Source: Magnaporthiopsis rhizophila
Lineage: Eukaryota; Ascomycota; Sordariomycetes; Magnaporthales; Magnaporthaceae
Direction of reading: 5' to 3'
NCBI GenBank assembly: GCA_003049465.1
Contig: PYSS01000145.1
Location: 25,109 to 89,108, forward strand
DNA: 64,000 nucleotides
Shown: one piece after another, positions 35,001-47,020 of the stretch
How positions within the stretch are numbered: position 1 is the first letter of the stretch
Layout: every line of letters begins with the position of its first letter
Notes under the pieces: model-generated
What the model was told of the DNA's origin: nothing
The model's database searches: none
Seen by the model: the letters and a program-made list of their open reading frames with translations, nothing else
Translations under genes and position numbers: made by a program

Positions 35001-36853
35001 CGAGCCATCATCTCACCGCTCTTCCGTGCCTCAAACCCAGGGCGTTCAAGGATCAAGGGGCCGGGAAAAGGAGAAAGATGGAGAAAAGAAAAAAGTAAAA
35101 AAAGCAAAATAAGTCGACAGGCATACGGACCAAGCACATATGGAAGAGGGGAAGGTTGGATGTGATTAGACGACTGGACTGGTGCTTGGGTGCCACTGAA
35201 ACCACATCCCATCTTGGCCGGCGCTGGGGGCATTGTTGAGTGGCAACGCGCCGGGAATCGCGGCGGAGGGGTGTGGGAAGGAGATGTCTTCACCATTTGG
35301 TGGTCGAGGTACTCACGTATCTTTTTTCGCGATCGCTCGTAAACAGGCTCCTTAGGCCTATTACCTACTGAGGGGACCGAGCAAAGGAAAGTGATGCAGA
35401 TTCCTGGGCTGACGTGTAGCCGCCGACGAGACAATCCATGTCCGCGGCATTTTAGAAAATCGAGGTTGAAGACGGAGGAGAAAAAATAAAACCAAGAATG
35501 TGCCCGCCACCCGCGCCTAGCAACGAACTGACGTGGGGGTGCAAAATGCTGATGGCTTCCGGCCGGCGACGAAAAAAAAAAACAAAAAAAACAAGGTTGA
35601 TGGCCAACCAGCCAACCAGCACGCGAAAAACGACGCCCGTCTCCCGTAAGCACAAAAAAGCTGGCGGCGCCACCCAACCATGGTCACATATCATGGGGAA
35701 GCATCGCATGCCACAGACGTGGCACTGACGGCCCCGTGACCCAACGTCTCCCTCAGCAGCGCCCGGATGGACCAACTACAGTACAGGACAAGAACTGAGC
35801 AGGGCAGGCGGCGGAGGCACAGCTACCGACCGGATCACCTGGGCAGAGGCGTCTGCGAGCAGACGACGACCGGGGGCGTGGCAGCGCCTTGCGTCTACTA
35901 GTACTCTATTGACTTTTTCATGTTGAATGAGGTATTTGCTGCAAGAACACGAATCACGTCACGTAAGCTGGACTGACTGTTCGTTCTGGCTGGGACCAAG
36001 AAAACCCTCATGCGGAGGAGACCACGATGTGATCGGCGCCTGCGATATTTGGCTACGGGATTTGAATCGCCTGCCCGTCGTAAAGTATGCTTTGATCCGC
36101 CATTTGCGCGATTTCGGTCAGACACCTGGCAGAGCGGTGTCGGTCAGCAAAGAGGTTAAAAAAAAACCTGGAGATGACAATGGAACCTTGATCCCCAGCC
36201 CGCCCTTCCTAGGTGTCCCGCTCGTGCCCCTCCAGCCTCGGGTGTGCCTGGCTGGGAGGATCCTCGGACGAACAGGAAATCTTCCCGCTCACGCACTTGG
36301 TCTGCCGAAATTGCCGGCGGCTGATCGACAGTTACTGCTGTGGCATGGCATTGTCTCTTTTCCAAGGAAGGAAGGAATAAAGTAAGGAGCATGACCTGAG
36401 GGCATTTTGAGGTCACATGGCCAGATGGCAGCCAGAAGGAATGCTTTTTGACGGGTGGCGCGAGCCCTCTCCTGGCACCTGCGCCGTGCGTCCACGTTGA
36501 AACAAGACAGGCATTGTCAACAATAATAAGAGCCAGTAACCACCTAATGATGACATCACCATCGAGGAATGGGCCGTTTTGGGCCACTCAAAAGCAAGAC
36601 CTTGGACCGGGGAGGGGGGTGCAGCTGAGCCCCCAGCACGCTTGTTGCTGACGGCTCGAGCACGCACAGTGACAGGCCTCAGCGAAAAGAAAAAAAAAAC
36701 TAAACAGGACAAAAAGAAAAACCAAAATCTGCTGGGGCACGATGGCGTTTGAGGAGGGAGTCCGGCAACGTCCAATCCCACGCCATATGCCCCCCGGGCT
36801 CGAGGTTCCAAGGCACGGGCAGACAGATCCAAAGAGAGAAACAGCGGGAAAGG

Positions 36854-36893
<40 letters not shown>

Positions 36894-36903
36894 NNNNNNN
36901 NNN

Positions 36904-36941
<38 letters not shown>
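36854..36941 (+). repeat. Poly-A run containing a 10-N gap
   Basis: Two A runs of about 40 and 38 nt flank ten Ns (36894-36903). This is a sequencing or assembly gap inside a homopolymer, so the true length is unknown and the two sides could even be a false join. Confidence 0.95.
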
Positions 36942-36945
<4 letters not shown>

Positions 36946-37760
36946 CCACCGTGTTGCAGTGCCCGTTGCAAGAGTGCTTCAGCGCGAGGCGTCCGCGACG
37001 CGCAAGAGAAGTAAGCCCCATGCTTGCAGGACGAACTCTAGTGCCCACATACCATACCATACCTGCTTTTTGCTTGCGCTGCCTTCAATGCCTGCCGGAA
37101 CTCCATCACAGGTTTCTTGGCTGCAAGGTGAAATGCTGAATACCACCTGTCCCACAGCGCGCGCCGCCGGCTAGCCTTGCCTGACTGAGCCTATGTAAAA
37201 TACGGGCACGGCCACCAGCGTGCTAGGTAGGTAAGCTGCGGGCCAGGAAGCGGGCCGGACAGGGCCTGGTGGTTGGTTCAATGGCTCAATTCGCTCCCAT
37301 CAGCTCGCATCGCATCCAGGCGAGAAAAAAAGAGCATGGGTGCTGGCGTCTTTTTTTTTTTTGCCCTTGTCCTATTTCTTAGCGTGCATCCTGCCGTAGC
37401 GGGCTTTCGGGTTCGGTTCGTGCACCAACGAAAAACAGCCGACTCCACTTTCGCATCCCTCCAAAGCTCTTTCCACCGATTGAACACCCAAACTCCGATG
37501 TGGTCCTCGCTTCGAAGCTACGTCATGGAGCTTGGGCCAGCAGGCGCCCGTTTTCCCGCCCGCCTTAGCGTCTACCTACTTACAGTGTGTGCATTCCATT
37601 TCCTTTCACCGGAGCCAGAAGCTGCGAAGCGCCCGCGGTCTGAGGGGCTGCTGCAGCTACCACCTGTAAGCAGGCAGACGGAGCGCCCGTGCTGTGCCAG
37701 GAATTAAAGCTGCTTGCCGGTCCAGTTGCGGTTTGCGGGTTCTGTGTTAATAAGACACAC

Positions 37761-37761
<1 letters not shown>

Positions 37762-37791
<30 letters not shown>
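37762..37791 (+). repeat. 30-nt poly-A run
   Basis: An uninterrupted A homopolymer between GACACACC and CATATCACC, in the gene-poor stretch. Confidence 0.9.
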
Positions 37792-37792
<1 letters not shown>

Positions 37793-40700
37793 ATATCACC
37801 GTCCAAACCTTTTCCTATCAACCTGATGTACCACGCCACGGAAACACACTCGGCTTTGGTCGGACCACCGACTGATGTGAAATAAACCCAGATTTTCTCC
37901 CTCCTTGGTCCGGAGCAAAATCGCCTGAACTTTTGCCTTTTGTCAGCCGTCCGTTTCCGTCCTCTCGTCCCTTTTCCCTTATCCGCCGCAGCGCTGGGTT
38001 GCATGGAGCTTGCGGGGAAGCTGACTGAGAAGAAAGGCCGTGATTGTCCCATTTCTTGTGTTGCTTGGACTCGCCCTGCTTTTCTTTTACGTTTAGATAT
38101 GCAGGCCAAGAAGGCGGCTGCCGTGCGAAAAGCGGGAGAAAAAAAAAAGGAGAGGCCAGGGGCAGTCATGGCCTGATGGTGATGCCCTGGTGCAGCCTCT
38201 TGGCTTGCTCACATCCGACGTTTCCTCAACACTTGGATTTTCCTGCCGGATTGGACCTAGCGTGCTAGTCTAGGTAGACATGCTCTGGTGAAACGGTTAA
38301 GCCATTCGGCAAGCCCACGCCAGTGCATTCCTTCCTGCGGTCAGTGCAAGGAACGGGGGCCGAGCCATGAAGTGAGCAAGCCCGGCTAGGGAGCAGGAAG
38401 GATCCACTCGCCAAGCCTGGAGAGCGGCAAAAGGGCCTGCGACGTCCTGCTTGATGCCGGGGAAGTGAGAAGTGAGGGGCAGGAAGGCATGCAGGAGACA
38501 GCAGGGAGACTGTTGGGTGTGGTGTGTCCGCAGGAAGGCACACAAAAATGCAGCGGCAGCAATTCCAAGGCGCCGCAGCCCGCCAATGCAAGACCGATAT
38601 CAAAAAATAAAAACATTTAAAAATTGGGCCAGCCGCCATCCGAGAAGGGAAGCGGCCGTGTCGATCGGCAGGGCGTGCCCACCCATGGTTCCACACCGAC
38701 TGCACTCTGGCTCCTGCTCCGCTATCCATGGTAACATGGGGTGCCATGCAACGGCCGGCGCTGTTTGCTTTTTTCTTGGCGTCGCCGGTCACTGGAACCC
38801 CACTCACACGGTACACGCCCGGGCAAGCCACACCCACCATCCCGGATAGATAAGACATTATTGATATGGCGGTCTTGCATATTGCGAGCCACACCAAACC
38901 ACCACTGGCTCGTTATCTCTAACTTGGAGATGGAGGGGAACCGACCTACCGCGCCGTTTCTGCCTGGTCTGTAGTCGGGAGTTGATCAGCGCTCAAGGCC
39001 CTGCGTTTGCGGGACGTCCCCTCCCTCCCCTTGACCCTAGTGATCAGAGCAGGCAGGGTTCGGACCTCGGTGCTTTTGTAAAACGGTATTTACCAAGATG
39101 GAAAGTCGGCTGTGGTGCCTGTAGCGATTTATTTATTTATTTATTTTGTTTTGTCTAGCGCCGCCGAGACCGTTCACTCCCTAGCCATCCTTCGCGGGAG
39201 GGCGACGGACTATGGCAGCACCCCGAGCAATGTAGCAGAAATCTTGGCTTTCTCACCGGTCGGTCGTTCCGCCGAGGCATCGCTTCTCATGCCAGTGTTC
39301 ATGTCTTCGTACAGCAGCCCCATCCTGCATTATTGGCTGGCAACCAACCGGCCAGCCATGCTGGGTAGGTACCTGCCTTTCGTATCTACCGAGCGTGCTA
39401 GCGTCCTCTGGGGTGCGCAAAGACAGGACAGAGCGCGCGGCCCCACCGAAACGGCGGACTCGCAGCGGTTTTGCTCACGGCGGACGTAAAGGTCGTATGC
39501 ACTGTCACGACTGACCATCTGACGGCCCGCGTGGTGCCGTGCTTGCAATAGTTGCTGCTCTCACGGCATAGGTGCATGCCTGGGCAGGCAGGCAGGATCA
39601 TCCAGGTGCCGCTATATCCGTCCAGGTGATTGCCGTTGCTGCACCACAGCATTCCTCCATAGAGGCCCGTCTGCAGGAGGGGAAATGCGGCAGGCTAACG
39701 TGAAGCGCCGAAGGTCATGGTCGTATTGTGTGTGTGCCCTTTTACCTGACCGCCTTCCCCGCTCGCTCGCTGTGTGCATCTCGGAGTAGAGAAGATGGGT
39801 GGTTCGGAAATGCGCCGTCACCCTGACGTTTGGTTGTGTGATAAATGGATAGGCCGTCTTCGGCGGACAGGGCAGCCAAGCCTTGGAGGGGTGGTCGAAT
39901 GGCAGCCACAGCTGAGGCTGGTGTCACGTCGGGACATTATGATTGGCCAATTCCTTCACACCGTTGCGGCCCCACCTCTGGCGGGGCAGAGCAAAAACGA
40001 CATTTTCCTTGCCTGGCATGCAAGCCACTTTCCAGGTATCACTCACACCGGTAGGGACGCTCCGGCATGCAGTCAGACAGACACCAATCCCGAAAGGAGG
40101 AATCCTTATGTAGATCCTTTTTTTTTAATTCATTTATTTTCTTGCTTGCATTTTGATTCAACACGACAGCGGGGAATCCCAGATGATCCAAAGCTGCAAA
40201 ACATGGACGCCGTTGTCGGGCCTACTAGGATGGTGAAATGTGAAAGTGTCGACGCGGCGGAGCGAGCCTGTTCGGGAACCATAGCCTGTTTGAGACGGCG
40301 CCATCGCCTCTGCACTTCAGCTCGGCGGGGCGCGGGACACCTAGTGTCGCGTCGCCAATGCAGGCGCATGCTGGACGCTTTCCCGCGAAGGCGGAAGGAG
40401 AGTGGGAAAATCGTATCTGCGTGTACGAGAAACAGGCAGGTCTGGTGGTGGTTTCCGTTATTTTAATAAAAAGGCAGAATTGGTCAGCAAGAGGCGGACA
40501 CGGTAAATGAACTGCAGCAGCTATCAATCATCTCAAATTCATCCATGGTAGGCGTGAGCCACAGTGCGTCCCGACGACATCCTGGTTCAGAACAACCACA
40601 CCCCACCCCTTCTTCCCCTCCGAGGCCGGCTGGGACGAGATTGCCTACCACCTGTCGCGGTCGCACTTTGGTGATCCGCCAGAGACAAGAAAAGAAGCGC

Positions 40701-41234
40701 CTAGTGAAACTCAATCCGGAGGGAGCAGCCGGTGGCGGGCCATCCGGGTGGGTGGCCCGTTTGTACAGTGGCGGGTTCTCCGGGAGGGAAGAAGCCTGCA
40801 GCCCTCAACACCCCTCACGATGCGGCGGTGCAGAGCCGCGACAAGCATCCTGAGACCCCGTCGCTGACCAATGAGAGGTAGCATGCGATATAATGCATAC
40901 GTACCAGAACCACCAAAACATGGAAAACTAACGCACCGGATTACCTACCTATCTACCTGATATCGAAATAAGCTCAGGGGCGGCGGGGGCCGGCGGTGCG
41001 AGATGGCAACACAGCCTCGCAAAGCAGTGGATAGCTTGGCCCGCAGACCCGCGGTTCCTCCGCCCGGTGTTCCCCTAGGCGGCAGGGGCCCTGGAGGGCG
41101 TCGATCAGGCAAAGAGACACTCCGAGGATATCTACCCTTTCATTGCTCACCCTTCCCCCAGCACGAGTCGTGATGGCACATGGATCGGGGGACGACGACG
41201 ACATATGCCGGGCCGTGGTCGGAAGCCGACGATG

Positions 41235-41268
<34 letters not shown>
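41235..41268 (+). repeat. 34-nt poly-A run
   Basis: An uninterrupted A homopolymer in the gene-poor stretch. On the plus strand it would encode a lysine run in a short frame that I do not accept as a gene. Confidence 0.9.
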
Positions 41269-41273
<5 letters not shown>

Positions 41274-44200
41274 ACAACATGGACTGGGGTGGACGTAGGC
41301 TGTTGATCGGGTATCCACCATCGCAAAGGAAAGCGGCTATGTGCAGTGAGTGGAGTGCTCAATGTGATGATGCGACAGCAGCAGCAGCAGCGAAAGCAAG
41401 CGGATATCAGCACGCTAGCCTAGGTTGCCTGCCCAGGTAGTGTAGCCTTGGAAATGGTTTTTCGGCGCCTGCCTACATGCATGGCACGCATTGCGCTCCA
41501 TGCAACCCGTCCAAAGCATGGATGGAAATGCTGGGGGAACAAGGAGTGCTTGTCAAAGGACCGCTCTCGGAGGCGCTTATCAGAATTTAACTGGCTGGCT
41601 GGCTCGGCTGCTCTTCGACGCCGCGCAGATATTGGCAGCGGCGGGACGAGAGCGGTGATACGAGCAAGGGCCCCTGCATTGCCGGCCGAGAATCCCTGAC
41701 CCAAGGCAGAGGCCTGCCTGTCTGTTATCTGGTTTATTTTACAAAATCGCACACAGTCACAGCCATTTGACAGCGCGAGCGAGGGTGTTCAAAGCCAACG
41801 CTCATCACGGACTGTCGGTGATGCTGTGGCTTGCAAGGATCCGTCTAGTTTTTTTTCTTTGGCCTCGTCTGTTATTTCCCTCTTTCCCCTCTTTCTTCTG
41901 TATGCCCGACATCGGGCGGATGTGACTGGCTGAGGCGCCCCGAGGAAAAATTGGAAACGACCAATCAAGGATCGCCAACCGGACTTTGCCCCTTGGAGGC
42001 TCTGAGATAACGAACGATGCAGAAATAATCCGACCGATTGTAAGCCACTGCACTGGACTGGCGGGCTCGGCACACCATTCCACACAGACACACGCCTCTG
42101 ACCGCCCAGTTAGTTTACTTTCCAGTAGACGGTGGGTGTGTGTCTACGCATGGGCGGAGTGGCAAGAAAGAAAGAAAAAAAAAGCACCTAACCGCGTCCG
42201 ACAGTTGGCGATCTTCATGCGAGCAGTAGAATCAATGGGGCCATCATGGGGCTTCGTGGAACTAGAATTGCATCAAGCCAACGTACGTCCAACCAGCTTT
42301 GCGCGTCCTGTTAATTCGGACTGTGTGAAGGCGAGGACGGAGCGGAGCGGTATGCGGCTGAAGAACCGTCTGTGCTGTTACTGTGTGGCGTGTGAATATC
42401 AGTCGACGGCAGTCCAGCCAGGACGAGCGTCTGCAACCCACATGCCACCAGAGGAGGCAATCGGGTGCTGCGGCGTGATTGGACGCTATCTTCCCGGCCG
42501 TTTTCTTGTCGCTTACGAACCAAGCGGGCAGCCACTTTGCAAATTTTTCTAGCTAAGTCCACAATATCACACAGTAAAAACATGGATGGATGCCAAGCAG
42601 GACCAAGGAGCTGGACCTCTTGGGGCGCAGGGAGCAGCTCCCCATTGTTGCTTTGCTGAGTCCCGACTGGCCTGATACCAAGGCGGCGTATGCACGCCAA
42701 AGTTGCGGCGCGAGTGGGAACTCTCAGCGCCTCGGAACCGTGAACTGAACTGAGTTGAGTGCATTTTGCGGAGCCCCTGTTGGTCCTTCCTTGCCTTGTC
42801 AACCATTGAAAATTTTCAGGAGCATCATGGACAGGCAGCGGCATGGCCGGATGGTGGTAGTTGCGGCGGGGAAGAAGAGCGCAAGGAAGGAGCCACCAGG
42901 CAAGGCCCTGCCGTCAATGGTAGGCTCCAAAAAGACGCCAAAATCCCCCGGCGGTGCCCACGGCCCCGCCAGCATGGCTTGAGTGAGGCTGCACGGGCAC
43001 ACTCGACGATGAACGTCGTGCAAGTCCCATCGCAATAGCCGCCGGAGGCAGCTCCATGAGAAGATAGCCAGGGCGAGATAACATAAAAGAGAATGGCATC
43101 CACGAGGGCATTGACTCCGCCCGTCATTTCAGGTCTGCCTAGCGATATCTGTAGCCGCCGAGGTTGAAAAGCCGGCATTGACCTAGTCCGCCGAGGAGAA
43201 GCACCGACGGCTAGGCACTCGGAGAGCTATGTGAAGCTAAAGTAAACGAGCTAGCGCTGCGTATTGCGCCTCATCCGTCAATCCCGGGTTCAATTCAGGA
43301 GGACGGGATGGTGTGGTCTCCAGGGCCTGGATGGCGAGATTTCTGCTGGGGAATCCGCCACCGTCACTGCAACCGCCGAGTCTTCCCTGCGGCACACAAG
43401 AATGGCAGACGAGAGATATGGAAACCATACAAACCCCAACAAAAATGATGAGTAATGGGCAGCTCCGCAGGCAAGATGCTTGCGTCCGAGGACCAGTCGG
43501 TGAACCCCGACCATCAAATCTGCAGACACGAGTCTTTGCCTGGCCGGGCCAGGCCTGTCGCACACGCGCAGGTACATCAATCCACAATTATTTTGACGCT
43601 AGGGACGCTGAACCCACAACCAGATGGATGAGAGAAAAAAGCAGACGCCGCGCCCCGGCCAGAACTCGGTCCCAGCGCCCTCAGCCTATCCAAAGCCAAG
43701 ACCGCCTCGCCTGAGGTTCTTTGTCAAGGTGATCCTGGCCAAGAAGCACCTCGATCTGGTGTGGGCCCTGTCTCAGTCGCTTTGTCACGTCCCGAAGAGG
43801 CAATTCTAACGTATCAAGAAGGAGAGAGAGCAAGAAAAAAAAAGCATCATAGTGCCGCAGCCCACTTGCTGCTGCCAACCCGCCTGCCTGTCTGCTGCGT
43901 GACGCTGCCGGCCGGACGATGACGGACTTGTGCGTTCTCCGGAAACGGGATGAGGTGGATCCCGGGGAAAGAGACAAGTCGCTGCCCAGTCCCTGCCTTT
44001 GGCCGCCGAATCCCACGCGAGAGAGTTGACCCATGGTGGGACAAGTCACATATGTGGATGTTGGAAATGAGGCCGGTGGCGTGCTTATCTCGTTGAGATT
44101 CGCTGCGCCGCGCCGAGACCGCAGCCGGATCTACGCACATCCGCCCTTGTCGAGAAGCAACTTCCATGAAAGGAAAGACCAACCTCGACCTCCTCCCTCC

Positions 44201-45737
44201 CAGGGCCGCTACCCCGGTGTGTGTGCATGGAAGCGTGTCTGCGGGGCAGGGCGAAAAGCTGGCGGAAGAAACAAGCTAGAGAGCAGTGGCCAATACGCCA
44301 AGCGTGGTGTGGGCACTGTTGTGGACTGTGTTCGGTGATAAAGCTGGAAGACAAAGGGAGTAAAACAATCGGTTGGCTGCGAGGGGCATGGGTTTTTCGC
44401 CTTCGCTACCTGCCGCCTGCATTTTTGGAAACGAGGCTGATGGATCACGGTTAGTGAAATCAGAAACTTGAAAGTGAAGACACAAAACCATGGCGGTTGG
44501 TGCTGTGGCTTGCGCGCATTCGGCTGTCGCTTTAGCCCTAGAACACGTACGTCATGACCTCTCCAGGCCCTATCGGAAGACCCATGGCCGCTGTGGCCCA
44601 TGCTCTGCAAGGCGTGTCCTCGCGCGCCAAACTCTCATCATTTCCGGCCTTGCATGGGGCCGGGCGCCCATGGAACTTACCATGCTTAGGCTGCGCACGC
44701 CACCTCGACTTGTCGCCCGCCGTAGCCTCTAGGTAGCTGCCAAGCGGCCAAGGGAGAGGGAGCTGGTGCCATGATCAGGAAAGCGATCATTTCTGGGCAA
44801 TGGAGTTTCCCCAAATTGATTGATCCTCTCAGACCACCTTGGAAGAAATGCGACTGAAGGTAGCAGGCCACGGTCTTTGACTTGCCAAAATGAGGCCCTC
44901 GACAGCTCCCGTCTCGGTTGGTTGGCGCTTGCTTCAAAGCCACGTTCTTGCCAAGGAACTCATTAGACGCGTAGCGCCTTGCGGTCTGTCGTGGTGCCAG
45001 GAGCCCCGACTCGGCCTGTCGATTGCACTCCCAGCCAAGCGGTTTCAGAGCACAGAGCGACTGGGGAGCTCGCCCTGGATAGCTTCGGTTCCCTGGTCTG
45101 TACGCCCGTGCGACCGATGTTTCCGAGCCCTGGCAACCAACATGGGCTCATCCGAGTAGGCAAAAAATTTGTACCCCCACGGCGGCTTGGGCAAACCGCA
45201 GCTGACGGTCCTTTACAAGGCAAAAGAATGAAAATAACACACAAACCGCCGACTCGGGTGGCTCTTGGCTGCCCACATCACCACCTCACCAGCCCCCAAA
45301 ACCTGCCTTTAATTGACAAGGAGCCTGGGCGGCCCTCTCCGTGCACTGCCCACGGCTGTATCACGTCCTGGTTGGAGCACCACACGGCCGGTAGGCAGTC
45401 TGTGTGATGCAGCATGCCACAGAGTTGCGCACAGTTTTCAGCGGGACCGGAAGCCGACAGTCCTGGATGGCTGCGACTTCCTCTTCGACCACGAACATTT
45501 GAGATTCATGGTGATAATAATTAATAATTATGACTGTCGGTTTCTGCAGCCTCCGCTGATAGCGAGCCAGCCCCTCCCGTCTCGACTCTTTTTTTGTCGC
45601 CGACGCCTGGTGTCTTTCCCGGGACCCTTGCTTGTTTGGTTGGTTCCAATCCCGGTCGGTCCTGGGCAGGTTCCTGCTCGCATCTGAGATCCAAGAAAAA
45701 TGGGCGGGAAAAAATTCAACACAAAAACAAAGAAAGG

Positions 45738-45759
45738 AAAAAAAAAAAAAAAAAAAAAA
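45738..45759 (+). repeat. 22-nt poly-A run
   Basis: An A homopolymer at the end of a purine-rich AAAG stretch, about 1.3 kb upstream of the PP1 regulator start. Confidence 0.9.
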
Positions 45760-46446
45760 GGTTCGACTAGGTACGTGCCCCACCGAGCGACACAGCACAG
45801 TGTGGAAACTAACGGCACACTAACGACACGCCCCCCCACGGTCGCTCAACCACTCCGCAGCGGCTTCAATCCTTCAAAACTGTATCCGTCCCCTGCCTCC
45901 AAACCCACACCTTCCATTCCTCTCTCCTCCAGTCCACCAACCTGCTGCCCGGCCACCACCTCCATCCAGACGCAGCAGTGCCCCGTTGCAGAGCGAGAGG
46001 TTCCTCCCTTTTCGCTTCACCATCGCGGCTGACAAGCAGAGCTCGTTAGCAGGACTCTCTTGCGTCTCGACCACCCGCCGTCCACCACGGACAAAGGACG
46101 ACCTGCGGAGTCCCCTCGAAAGAAAGGACGCTCAGTGAGCAGCGCCCCTGACACGTTTTTGCAGACCCAGCGCCAGAAGCAAGCACTGCACGTCTCGATC
46201 CCCGATCAGCCCGTCGACTGGACATCGAGGAACCTAGCCGGCCACAAACGCACGCACGCTCACGCTCGGTTGCTGTTGGATCGTCAGAATCTGCTGGCTG
46301 TGCTGCCCTTTCCCCTCCAGTCCCGCTCCCTCCTCCCCGCCGACAAATCCGGGGCCGCCGGCTGTCTCGCGAATTGACTCTGTTGCTGGAACATTGCCAG
46401 AGCAATTCTCGATCGGCCCAAACTTCCTTCTTGTCTCGTCCACCCA

Positions 46447-46853
46447 GTAAGTGCCCCCAATCAACATTCCGTCGTCTTCTCCACATTCGTCATGCGGCAG
46501 CTGCGAGACAAGACACTGGTTGCCTGGCGCCGGGCCTGCTTGATTCCTGCCGTCATGGTCCGATATAACCAGCAAGCCCAACACTCCCCTCCGCACCCTG
46601 TCCCCTCATCGGGCGCTCATGCAACCTTTTTTTCTCCTTTGCCCACAACCAACGCAAGCCCAGATTTCTTATTTGTTGCCGTGGCTTTGAGCTTGTCCGC
46701 GGCTTTCTTTTTGGGCTCTCTCCCGCTCCAATCACAGAATCCACCCTCTTGACCCCTACATATCTATCCACTGCATATTGCAATGGCCACCGCCACCTAT
46801 GTTGCTCTCACTAGTCAACCGCCTGCTAACGCTCGCCGATTTCTTCTTCTCAG
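46447..46853 (+). other. Probable 5'UTR intron of the PP1 regulator gene
   Basis: The donor CCCA-GTAAGT at 46447 and a strong 3' site (GCTAAC branch at 46825-46830, then a TTCTTCTTCTCAG tract ending at 46853) define a 407-nt intron. No ATG lies in the exon sequence just upstream of the donor, so the intron would sit in the untranslated leader, with translation starting at 47021. The pyrimidine-rich sequence before 46447 is the likely leader exon. Confidence 0.55.
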
Positions 46854-47020
46854 GTCCTCCCAAGACCACAGAAGCCAAACCCCCGACGGCAGATACTTTT
46901 GATGGTTTCGTTGCGAAGGACATAGTCTCTGTTCCGATCCCAGCACACACACGACCTGCCCCCGCAGTCCTCCCTCTATCCTCTCCTTCACAATCGCTAC
47001 GCGGCCGATCAGACGCGGGA

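Larger units (their letters stand above)
22668..46446. other. Approximately 24-kb stretch without a supported gene
   Basis: I see no frame longer than 289 codons, and none has a domain, signal peptide with plausible body or coherent splice sites. The largest (35677-34808 on the minus strand) is broken by low-complexity Phe and Lys runs from homopolymers. Base composition is balanced rather than AT-rich, so this is not an obviously RIP-degraded block. It contains several long poly-A runs, a poly-C run with an N, a 10-N gap, two dispersed-repeat copies near 26 kb and scattered GGTAGGTA-type motifs. Small or many-exon genes and noncoding RNAs could be hidden here. Confidence 0.5.

Noticed and set aside
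34808..35677. 289-codon minus-strand frame in the gene desert
   Set aside because: Phe-rich runs arise from A/T homopolymers; no domain, no signal peptide with a coherent body, no splice support.
43240..43310. Possible tRNA (CCCGGGTTCAATTC B-box-like)
   Set aside because: No acceptor stem or A box at the right distance, so no cloverleaf can be drawn.
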